Assembly: GCA_947303105.1 (NCBI GenBank)
Contig: CAMYXQ010000014.1
Coordinates: 1-13,286 of the forward strand
Reading direction: 5' to 3'
Origin: an uncultured Caryophanales bacterium
Lineage (GTDB): Bacteria; Bacillota_I; Bacilli_A; RFN20; CAG-826
DNA length: 13,286 bases
Position numbers and translations under genes: made by a program. Positions 5,448 to 13,286 of this stretch are shown here, one piece after another. The notes below the pieces were generated by a model that was not told the origin of the DNA, did no database searches, and worked only from the letters and a program-made list of their open reading frames with translations. The first letter of the stretch is position 1. Each line of letters opens with the position of its first letter.

Positions 5448-6212
5448 TCAGATAATCTCCGGAAGTTTCTCATGGTCAACGACCATGATTTCGAGCGAGG
5501 GATCAAGGCCCAATAGCACTTCTTTCATCTTCGGCATGAAGATGCGTTCGATTTCGTGGGGCAGATCCAGATAGTCGTAATGGTTGAGGGTGATGTCGCG
5601 GCGGGTATGATGGGCGGCATCGCCGGAAATGTAGATGTCGTAGCCTTCGTTCATCGCGTAGATGTACTCACGGGAACCGCCTCCGCCGATGATGGCGGCC
5701 GTCTCCACCGTCTTTTTCCCGGCGGCGATGAGGAAGCCGTAGTCGGCCCCAAGGGCTTTTTTGGCGAACTTGGCGAACGCATGGACCTCCATCGGTGCGC
5801 GTAAACGCCCTCCGCGGGCGATAGGGCAGGTTTCAAGGGGATGGACGTCTTCTAATCCAAGCGCCTCGCTTAAGGCGTCATTCATGCCGTTTTTCGCGCC
5901 GTCGAAATTGGTGTGCATCGAGAAGATCGGGATGTCGAGGGCCTCGATCTTGGCATAGAGGGCCGCTTTGACGGGGTCGGCGGCCAAGACGAAGCGCTTC
6001 TTCCCGAAGATGAACGGGTGATGGGTGAGAATGAGATCGGGCCGGAACGATTCGACGAAGGGGAACACCTCGTCATCGAAGTCGAGGCAGAGGAGGATTT
6101 TCTTCGTCTCCGGCTTGAAATGGCCGACCTGAAGGCCGGGATGGTCGTAGGGTTCGGCGATGGCCTTCGGGTAGCGTTTGCCGAGTTTGGCGATGAGGGA
6201 TCGGGTGTTCAT
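5448..6212 (-). CDS. Nif3-like dinuclear metal-binding protein (YqfO family)
   Basis: Member of the widely conserved Nif3/DUF34 family, which forms ring-shaped hexamers with a dinuclear metal site; the biochemical role is unsettled. The 254-aa length matches short family members without the extra middle domain found in B. subtilis YqfO. Metal-site motifs visible: THHP (His64, His65), HTNFD (Asp104), ISGDAAHH (196-202), and His219 with Glu222 near the C-terminus. That last pair reads H-X2-E, where the family normally has H-X3-E. The ATG has a good GGAGGA site 6 nt upstream. It lies 13 nt after trmK, the same pairing as yqfN-yqfO in Bacillus, and belongs to the dnaG-rpoD operon. Confidence 0.92.
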   Translation of the reverse strand: MNTRSLIAKLGKRYPKAIAEPYDHPGLQVGHFKPETKKILLCLDFDDEVFPFVESFRPDLILTHHPFIFGKKRFVLAADPVKAALYAKIEALDIPIFSMHTNFDGAKNGMNDALSEALGLEDVHPLETCPIARGGRLRAPMEVHAFAKFAKKALGADYGFLIAAGKKTVETAAIIGGGGSREYIYAMNEGYDIYISGDAAHHTRRDITLNHYDYLDLPHEIERIFMPKMKEVLLGLDPSLEIMVVDHEKLPEII

Positions 6213-6225
6213 AAGGCTTCCTCCG

Positions 6226-6884
6226 TCATAAGAGCTCTTTGAGCTCGGTGATTTCTTTCTTTAGGATTGACCGCTTCTCTTCGGGCAGTTCGCGGGCGAT
6301 CAAAGCCTCGCGGCGGTCGATGGCGGCCAAGATGAAGGCCCGCCACGCCGGAGCTTTCCGTTCGGCGGCCAAGGGGCCGAATTCCAAGGTGAGGTCGTCC
6401 CACTGCCGGGTCTCCTCGCCTTTCGCGAAACGGTCGATGAGATAACGGTCGGGAACAAAACGTTCCTCTTCGAGGCGGTAACCGAGGGCAAAGAGGGCTT
6501 TGAGGGCCTCGGGCCGCTCGGAATGGGCGTCGATGATAATCGTTTTCACATGGGCGAGTCTCTCGGGATGGGCGCCGAGGATGTCGGCGATGAGCAAACC
6601 GCCCATGCCGGCCAAAATGACCGTATCGACTCCGTCGCTGAGGTCGGAGACGCCATCGCTCAAAGAGCAGATCGCTTTGGAGGGATTTTCGGTCTCTTTG
6701 TTGATGGCGCGGCAAAGCCGCGAATAGGGGCCTCTTTTGTTCTCGATCGCCTGAACTTGCGGGCAGATGCCGCGATTGAGCAGGGCGATTGGCACGTAGC
6801 CGTGGTCGCTTCCGACGTCGGCGGCAAAAGCGCCTTGGGGGACCAAGGACACGATTGCTTCGAGACGTTCGGAGATCTTAGGCA

Positions 6885-6885
<1 letters not shown>
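6226..6885 (-). CDS. trmK: tRNA (adenine(22)-N1)-methyltransferase TrmK
   Basis: Class I SAM-dependent methyltransferase that makes m1A at position 22 of bacterial tRNAs. In 219 aa it shows the SAM-binding motif DVGSDHGYVP (residues 23-32), IENKRGPYSR in place of the usual V-KGP segment, and the family-typical ILAGMGG (90-96). The C-terminal third is rich in Glu, Lys and Arg and is helical, matching the coiled-coil extension of TrmK. Its ATG shares one base with the rpoD stop (TAATG), so translation is probably coupled to the sigma factor. The sigA-trmK order is the Bacillus one. TGA stop. Confidence 0.94.
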
Positions 6886-8303
<1,418 letters not shown>

Positions 8304-10150
8304 TGTCGTCTCCCTTCTTGGCGGATTGCCGTTGTCTTTCTTTGATGCGCTCGGCGATGAAACGGAGTTTCTCCGTGTCGTCGCCGGTCAGCATGACGTC
8401 TTGTTTCTGTTTGTTGTGGTAGATTTCGCGGCGGGCTTCAGCGATGCGCTTTGCGCATGCTCCGATTTCCTCGCGGCTATATGGCGGATAGATTGTGCGG
8501 TTCTTCTTGTCGTCCAGTTCTTGGATCAGTTGCTCGACCGCTTCGGCGTTCTCGGCGCCGCTGCCGGCGATGTCGGCGATGAGCAGATTGAGCTCAACCG
8601 ATGCGTTCCGGGACGCGACATAGGCGAGTATGTAGTTGGCGGCCGCTTGATAGATGTCGTCGTAGAAGCTGTCGATCGCTTCCTGGAAGTAATGGACGGC
8701 ATCGATATCCTGCAGCATGTAGTAGAGGACGCAACGCTCTGCGTTGTCCAACTTTCTGCGTTCGGGATCGACCTTGGCGGACCGCTTGCTGGAATGGGAA
8801 TGGAGGACGGCGTCCACCGCTTCTTCCTTCCCGGCTTTCTCGCCCTCGTATTGGAGGACGCGGTCGCTGATGGCGCGGGCCGAGAACTGGGTGGCCTTGG
8901 CCAACTTGTCGATGCAGGTCTCGCGTTCCGGGCCGGCGGGAATGCCAGCGATATAAGGAACGAATGAGCGGAATACCTTGCGACGGTCTTCGACCGTTTC
9001 GAGCGGACGGACGTTCGTGTAGTAGTTCAGCCGGAACTCGAAGGGGTCGACCAGATGGTTCATCGCGGCGACGAGGGCTTCCGGGCCATCCTGCTGAAGG
9101 ATGTCGTCGGGGTCGCGCAAATCGCCTGGGTTGCTTACAACGCGGAAGGAAAGACCTGATTTGCTCAACTTGTTGAGCATTCTCATCATGCCTTCCTGGC
9201 CGGCCGCATCGCCGTCGAGGCAGAGACGCAGCTCGCAGTTGAGGCGACGGAGCATTTTGATGTGGTCGTCGGAGAGATTGGTCCCCATGACGGCGACGGC
9301 CGAGCTGATGCCGGCTTTGGCTAGCGCCATGACATCCATGAACCCTTCGAGGATATAGATGTATCCGTCATGATGGGCGGTCGCTTTGGCGACGTTGTAG
9401 TTATAGAGCACTTTGCTCTTCTGGAAGATCCTGGTTTCGGGCGAATTGACGTACTTCGCCGATTTGTCGTCTTTTAGACGACGCGCGGAGAAACCGACGA
9501 CTTGGCCTTCGTGGTCGAAGAGCGGGAAGATAAGGCGGCCGGCGTTGGAATCGGAGGTTCCGGTCGCGCGGGCCGTGGCGATGCCGATGCCTTCGATGGA
9601 GCGAAGGGAATGGCCTTTGGCCTGAAGGAACTGAATCGTCTTCTGGCCATCGGACATCGCGTAGCCGAGACCGAAGGTGCCGATTTCTTTCTCGTCGATG
9701 TGGCGTTCGTTGAGGTAGGCTTTCGCGATTTTGCCCTCTTCGGTGCCTAAACCATACTTATAGTATGCCTGGAGGTCATTGATGCATTTATAAAGAGGAA
9801 CGAGGTCGGGATTCACGTGACGCTCCGGGCGCTTCTCGAGAAGGCGCGGATCATGGAAGCCGACGATCTCCGCCAATTTGCGGACGGCCTCGTCGAAGGA
9901 GATTTTCTCGTATTTTTGGACAAAGGTCAGCGCGTTGCCGCCTTCGCCGCAGCTGAAGCACTTGTAAATCTGCTTCTCACGGGAAATATTGAGGGAGGGA
10001 TTCGTGTCATTATGGAACGGGCAGATGGCCAAAAAGCTGCGACCCTTTTGGATGACATTGATGTAGGATCCGATGACCGAAACGATATCGGAAGCCTTAA
10101 GCAAATCGTCGATTAACTCACGTGGATATGCCATTTTTCCTCCTTTCTAC

Positions 10151-10172
10151 CTATATTAACTAGTTAATATAG
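10151..10172. promoter_or_regulatory. 22-bp perfect palindrome in front of dnaG
   Basis: CTATATTAACT is followed directly by its reverse complement AGTTAATATAG. It is the central element of the AT-rich gap (10135-10203) between glyQS and dnaG and ends 5 bp before the dnaG ribosome-binding site. No T-run follows on the dnaG strand, so it does not look like a terminator. TTGTTA at 10178-10173 could be a weak -35 box next to it. It could be a repressor operator or an mRNA hairpin. Confidence 0.55.
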
Positions 10173-10203
10173 TAACAACTTTAAAACTACTAATTTTCGA
10201 CTT

Positions 10204-11583
10204 TTATAAGAAGCACTTCACCGTGAAATAGCTGGCGAGTTCCTGGATGCCCATACGGACTTGTTTCATCGAATCGCGGTCGCGGATCGTGACGCTTTGA
10301 TCGGTCGCGGTATCGAAGTCCACCGTCACGCAGTACGGGGTGCCGATCTCGTCCTGGCGGCGATAGCGTTTGCCGATCGAGCCGGTCGAGTCGTAGGTGC
10401 AGGAGAAGCGCTGATTGAGGATCTTGAGCACTTCCATCGCTTTGTCTTCGAGTTTCTTCGAAAGCGGGAGGACGGCGATTTTATACGGCGCGAGCGACGG
10501 GATCAGATGCATGACCACGCGGACATCCCCGCCTTCGAGCGTCTCTTCGTCGTAAGCGTCCACCATCGTCATGAGCATAAGGCGATCGAGGCCCATGGAA
10601 GGTTCGATGACGTACGGCAAATACTTTTCGTTGGTGTCCGGATCGAAATAAGTCAGATCCTCTTTGCTAAATTCCTGATGGCGGCCAAGATCGTAGTCGG
10701 TCCGGTCGGCGACGCCAAGGATCTCACCCCAACCGATGGAGGGGAAATCATATTCGACGTCGGTCGTCGCTTTCGAATAGAAAGCGAGTTCGGCAGGTTC
10801 GTGATCGCGGAAGCGGAGATTCTCCGCGCGGACGCCGAGAGATTCGACGAAGTTGAGGCAGTACTTTTTCCAATAGGCAAACCATTCGAGGTCGGTTCCC
10901 GGCTTGCAGAAGAATTCCATTTCGAGCTGTTCGAACTCACGGGTGCGGAAGGTGAAATTCCCCGGGGTGATTTCGTTGCGGAAACTCTTGCCGGCGTTGC
11001 AGATGCCGAAAGGCAACTTCTTGCGGGCGACGCGCTGGACGGCTTTGAAGTTGGTGAAGACGCCCTGGGCGGTCTCCGGGCGGAGATAAACGATCGAGGA
11101 GCTGTCTTCGGTGACCCCGATATGGGTCTTGAACATCATGTTGAACTTGCGGATCGGGGTGAATTCCTTTTTGCCGCAGACGGGGCATTTGAGATCGTGG
11201 CTGGCGATGAATTCGTCCATCTGCTCGAAGGTCATCCCATCGACGTCAGCGTCAGGAAACTCATTTTTAATGAGTTCATCGGCGCGATGACGGGCGTGGC
11301 AGGCTTTGCAGTCGACCATCGGATCATTGAAAGTCGAAACGTGGCCGGTCGCTTCCCAGACGCGCGGATTCATCAAAATCGCGGCGTCGATGCCGACGTT
11401 GGTCGGGGATTCCTGGACGAACTTCTTCCACCACAACGCTTTGACGTTGCGCTTGAGTTCGGCGCCGAGGGGGCCGTAGTCCCATGTATTCGCCAAACCG
11501 CCATAGATGGCGCTGCCGGGGAATACGTAGCCGGTGTTCTGCAAATGTTGCGTGATCTTCTCAAAAGGGAATTTGTTTGCCAT
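10204..11583 (-). CDS. glyQS: Glycyl-tRNA synthetase, single-chain dimeric type
   Basis: Class II synthetase charging tRNA-Gly. From ATG 11583 it has 459 aa, like the staphylococcal/mycoplasmal alpha2 enzyme and unlike the GlyQ/GlyS pair of B. subtilis. The N-terminal GYVFPGSAIYGGLANTWDYG motif is typical. Two zinc knuckles are visible, Cys92/Cys95 and Cys133/Cys136. Motif 2 begins with FRNE (201-204), and motif 3 is EPSMGLDRLML (327-337). The last 100 residues are the anticodon-binding domain (GSIGKRYRRQDE). An in-frame ATG at 11616 would add 11 residues, but it has no ribosome-binding site, is not conserved in type, and lies in a leader hairpin; AAGGAG lies 8 nt before 11583. It has its own promoter and sits between recO and dnaG as in Bacillus. 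Confidence 0.97.
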   Translation of the reverse strand: MANKFPFEKITQHLQNTGYVFPGSAIYGGLANTWDYGPLGAELKRNVKALWWKKFVQESPTNVGIDAAILMNPRVWEATGHVSTFNDPMVDCKACHARHRADELIKNEFPDADVDGMTFEQMDEFIASHDLKCPVCGKKEFTPIRKFNMMFKTHIGVTEDSSSIVYLRPETAQGVFTNFKAVQRVARKKLPFGICNAGKSFRNEITPGNFTFRTREFEQLEMEFFCKPGTDLEWFAYWKKYCLNFVESLGVRAENLRFRDHEPAELAFYSKATTDVEYDFPSIGWGEILGVADRTDYDLGRHQEFSKEDLTYFDPDTNEKYLPYVIEPSMGLDRLMLMTMVDAYDEETLEGGDVRVVMHLIPSLAPYKIAVLPLSKKLEDKAMEVLKILNQRFSCTYDSTGSIGKRYRRQDEIGTPYCVTVDFDTATDQSVTIRDRDSMKQVRMGIQELASYFTVKCFL

Positions 11584-11596
11584 AGGAGTCACTCCT
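11584..11596 (-). promoter_or_regulatory. Hairpin covering the glyQS ribosome-binding site
   Basis: On the minus strand AGGAG (11596-11592) pairs with CTCCT (11588-11584) across a TGA loop. The AGGAG is the Shine-Dalgarno sequence, and CTCCT directly touches the ATG at 11583. The hairpin would hide the ribosome-binding site, allowing translational control. Confidence 0.5.
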
Positions 11597-11601
11597 TCAC
11601 T

Positions 11602-11624
11602 AAAAAAGTCCGTCATACACGGAC
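11602..11624 (-). terminator. Terminator-like hairpin in the glyQS leader
   Basis: On the minus strand GTCCGT, GTATG loop, ACGGAC (11624-11608) form a 6-bp stem followed by six T (11607-11602), the layout of an intrinsic terminator. It lies after the glyQS promoter and before the gene, so it is placed as an attenuator. It may also stop read-through from recO. The leader is about 45 nt, too short for a T-box. Confidence 0.55.
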
Positions 11625-11634
11625 AACGCTAACA

Positions 11635-11663
11635 AGTATAGGGGCGCGCGTATATCGTGTCAA
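11635..11663 (-). promoter_or_regulatory. Strong sigma-A promoter of glyQS
   Basis: On the minus strand TTGACA (11663-11658) and TATACT (11640-11635) are separated by exactly 17 bp; the -35 box is perfect and the -10 box has five of six consensus bases. It begins 18 bp beyond the recO stop. Transcription should start near 11628. This is the clearest promoter in the window and would drive glyQS and probably dnaG-rpoD beyond. Confidence 0.8.
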
Positions 11664-11681
11664 CCCAAAATAAGTGAACTT

Positions 11682-12416
11682 TTACACGCTCTTCTCGAGG
11701 AGGGCGAGGCTCTTCAAACGCACGCCGGTGCAATTCTCGGCGTAGCGGGCCAGCTGAACGAGAAGGCGAACGGATTCCTTGTCTTCGAAGGCCACTCGGC
11801 CAAAATCCTCGACTTTGTAACGAAATGCGTAGCGAAGGATCTTCAAATCGCGGGCGCCGGGACGCTCCGTTAGCTCATCCGCGCAGTCCTCGCAGACGAA
11901 CCCGCCTTCTTCGTAGGAAATGCCGATAATGCCTTCCTTTTTGCCGCAAAGAACGCAACCGTCCACCTGCAATCCGTAGCCGAGATTGTTGAGGATGGAA
12001 GCGAAATAGAGCAAACAAGCCGAAAGAATCGGATAGCCATTCCGAATCGCATCCATCGCTTTGGCGAAAACCGGGTAATGTTCGGCGCCGCCTCCTTCTT
12101 CAGAGAAGCGAACGCTGACCTCGGCGAGGAAGGACAAAGCCCCAAGCCAAGACAGCTCTTCTTTTTGAGGCATCGGGGAGATCGGCTCGCTTTCGGAGAG
12201 GGTCAAAGAACGGCCGTCAGCGCTCGTGAGGAGCGAGAATCGGGATAAGGACAAAACTTGGCAGGACGCGGCGTTCTTGCTCGTCATTTTGCGCACCCCG
12301 CGAGCGAGGAATGAAAAGAGTCCGCCTTCATTGAAGGCGGTAACCATCGCGTCAGTCTCTTTGTAGGGGGAAAGCCGCAGGACGTAACCTTGTTTTTCGA
12401 TCAGTTCTTTTCTCAT
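11682..12416 (-). CDS. recO: DNA repair protein RecO
   Basis: Recombination mediator that acts with RecR (and RecF) to load RecA on SSB-coated single-stranded DNA. From ATG 12416 it has 244 aa, a normal RecO length. The N-terminal OB-fold begins EKQGYVLRLSPYKETDAMVT and continues with GLFSFLARGVRK, a standard RecO signature. The helical C-terminal domain holds a four-cysteine zinc knuckle, Cys154/Cys157 and Cys175/Cys178 (CVLC, CEDC). An in-frame ATG at 12467 would add 17 residues that do not look like RecO and would lie deep inside era. The ATG overlaps the era stop as ATGA, with GAGG from the end of era as ribosome-binding site. The era-recO pairing is the Bacillus one. Confidence 0.95.
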   Translation of the reverse strand: MRKELIEKQGYVLRLSPYKETDAMVTAFNEGGLFSFLARGVRKMTSKNAASCQVLSLSRFSLLTSADGRSLTLSESEPISPMPQKEELSWLGALSFLAEVSVRFSEEGGGAEHYPVFAKAMDAIRNGYPILSACLLYFASILNNLGYGLQVDGCVLCGKKEGIIGISYEEGGFVCEDCADELTERPGARDLKILRYAFRYKVEDFGRVAFEDKESVRLLVQLARYAENCTGVRLKSLALLEKSV

Positions 12417-13286
12417 TTTTCCTCGGTGTAACCGAACGCTTTGAGGCGGTCGGCTTTGTTGCGCCAATCGGGGGCGTTACGCACCTCGATGCGCAAATCG
12501 ACGTGCTTATGCCACACGCGTTCGAGTTCGCGGCGGGCGGTCATGGAGATGCGTTTGATCATCGCGCCGCCCTGGCCGACGACGATGCCGATCTGGCTCT
12601 TCTTTTCGACCCAAACGGTCGCTTCGATATAGACTTCTTTGCCGTTGCCGTTCATCGATTCGATGGTCACCGCCGATTGATGGGGGACTTCGTCGCTTAG
12701 GAAATGCAACAAACCGGCACGGATCGTCTCTTTGACAGTAAAAGCGTCGCCTTTGTCCGTAAGGGCGTCTTTCTCGTAGAACTGCGGGCCTTCCGGCAAC
12801 ACGGCGGCCACCGCCTCTTTGACATCCTTCAAACCGAAGTTTGTCAAGGCGGACATCTCCAAGAGATGAATGTTCGGATAAGCCTCTTTGATCTTGGCAA
12901 GGAGCGCCTCCATCTGCGGAGCGCGGACCAAGTCGATTTTGTTGACGAGCAAGAAGAGCGGGCAGGAGATGTTCAAGGAATGGATCATCTTGAGGTCGGC
13001 GTCGAGATTGCGGGTGTCGGCGGCGATGATATAGAGCACGGCATCCGCGTCCGCGAGGGAACGGCGCGCCTCTTTGTTCATGAAGCGATCGAGGGCCTCT
13101 TCGCCCTCAAAAAGCCCCGGGGTGTCGATGAACACCATCTGATAATCCTTCTCGGTAAGAATACCGAGAATCTTATCGCGTGTCGTCTGGGGTTTCGGCG
13201 AAACAATCGATACTTTCTTGCTTAAAATCGCGTTGAGGAAGGTGCTCTTCCCAACGTTGGGCTGTCCGAGGATGGCGACGAAACCG
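12413..13286 (-). CDS. era: GTPase Era, 5' end outside window
   Basis: Ribosome-associated GTPase for 16S rRNA maturation and 30S assembly. The frame is open to the window edge; 290 residues are visible, so only the first few (about 10) are missing. G1 is GQPNVGKST (residues 7-15), G2 lies in PQTTRD, G3 is DTPG (54-57), G4 is NKID (115-118), and G5 is SAL (145-147). The C-terminal KH domain carries VVGQGGAMIKRI (from about residue 235), followed by RRELERVW. G1 has Q where many Era proteins have R (GRPNVGKST), a mild change. The TGA stop overlaps the recO ATG by 4 bp. Confidence 0.97.
   Translation of the reverse strand, partial: GFVAILGQPNVGKSTFLNAILSKKVSIVSPKPQTTRDKILGILTEKDYQMVFIDTPGLFEGEEALDRFMNKEARRSLADADAVLYIIAADTRNLDADLKMIHSLNISCPLFLLVNKIDLVRAPQMEALLAKIKEAYPNIHLLEMSALTNFGLKDVKEAVAAVLPEGPQFYEKDALTDKGDAFTVKETIRAGLLHFLSDEVPHQSAVTIESMNGNGKEVYIEATVWVEKKSQIGIVVGQGGAMIKRISMTARRELERVWHKHVDLRIEVRNAPDWRNKADRLKAFGYTEEK

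Noticed and set aside
11584..11640. T-box riboswitch before glyQS
   Set aside because: The leader is only about 45 nt from the promoter, and no specifier or antiterminator elements fit.
10261..11673. Plus-strand reading frame of 470 codons opposite glyQS
   Set aside because: It mirrors a glycyl-tRNA synthetase with intact motifs and has no recognisable domain.

Overview
This window reads as a housekeeping stretch of a bacterial chromosome from the Bacillota, most likely Bacilli or a close relative. The order era, recO, glycyl-tRNA synthetase, dnaG, rpoD, trmK, Nif3-family gene, (ispH), cshB, nfo, ispG matches, gene for gene, the block I recall from Bacillus subtilis. The DNA is fairly GC-rich for that group. 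TAA, TAG and TGA all end genes (TGA ends era, trmK, the Nif3 gene and cshB), so the code is standard and not the mycoplasma code. Glycyl-tRNA synthetase is the one-chain dimeric type found in staphylococci and mycoplasmas, not the two-subunit GlyQ/GlyS of B. subtilis. I cannot name a species.

Layout. Positions 1-846 (+) hold the 3' part of ispG. Positions 843-1650 (-) hold a two-gene toxin-antitoxin module of the HEPN/MNT (HepT-MntA, type VII) kind, whose antitoxin carries an XRE-type helix-turn-helix. An array of TGCAC/GTGCA half-sites lies in front of it. Positions 1755-4011 (-) hold nfo and cshB, overlapping by 8 bp. ispH (+, 4061-4914) diverges from cshB across a 49-bp region with two TATAAT boxes so close to the start codons that both mRNAs look leaderless. 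ispH carries a one-base deletion that breaks its frame at the KNSANAN substrate loop. Positions 4920-10134 (-) hold dnaG, rpoD, trmK, a Nif3-family gene and a 5-formyltetrahydrofolate cyclo-ligase gene, tightly packed or overlapping. Positions 10204-13286 (-) hold era (5' end outside the window), recO and glyQS. glyQS has its own strong promoter and a short structured leader.

How it works together. The minus-strand genes form the macromolecular-synthesis block: ribosome assembly (Era), repair (RecO, Nfo), tRNA charging and modification (GlyRS, TrmK), replication priming (DnaG), the main sigma factor and an RNA helicase. The two plus-strand genes, ispG and ispH, encode the last two iron-sulfur enzymes of the MEP isoprenoid pathway and are flipped relative to the block. 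The toxin-antitoxin pair is the one clearly accessory insertion, is AT-richer than its surroundings, and sits exactly between the convergent ends of ispG and nfo.

Most notable signals: the HTH-MNT/HEPN module with its repeat array; the broken and divergent ispH; the divergent leaderless start region; the glyQS leader with a terminator-like hairpin and a sequestered ribosome-binding site; a 22-bp perfect palindrome before dnaG; and a lysine-rich tail on the sigma factor. No stretch over 300 bp lacks a gene.
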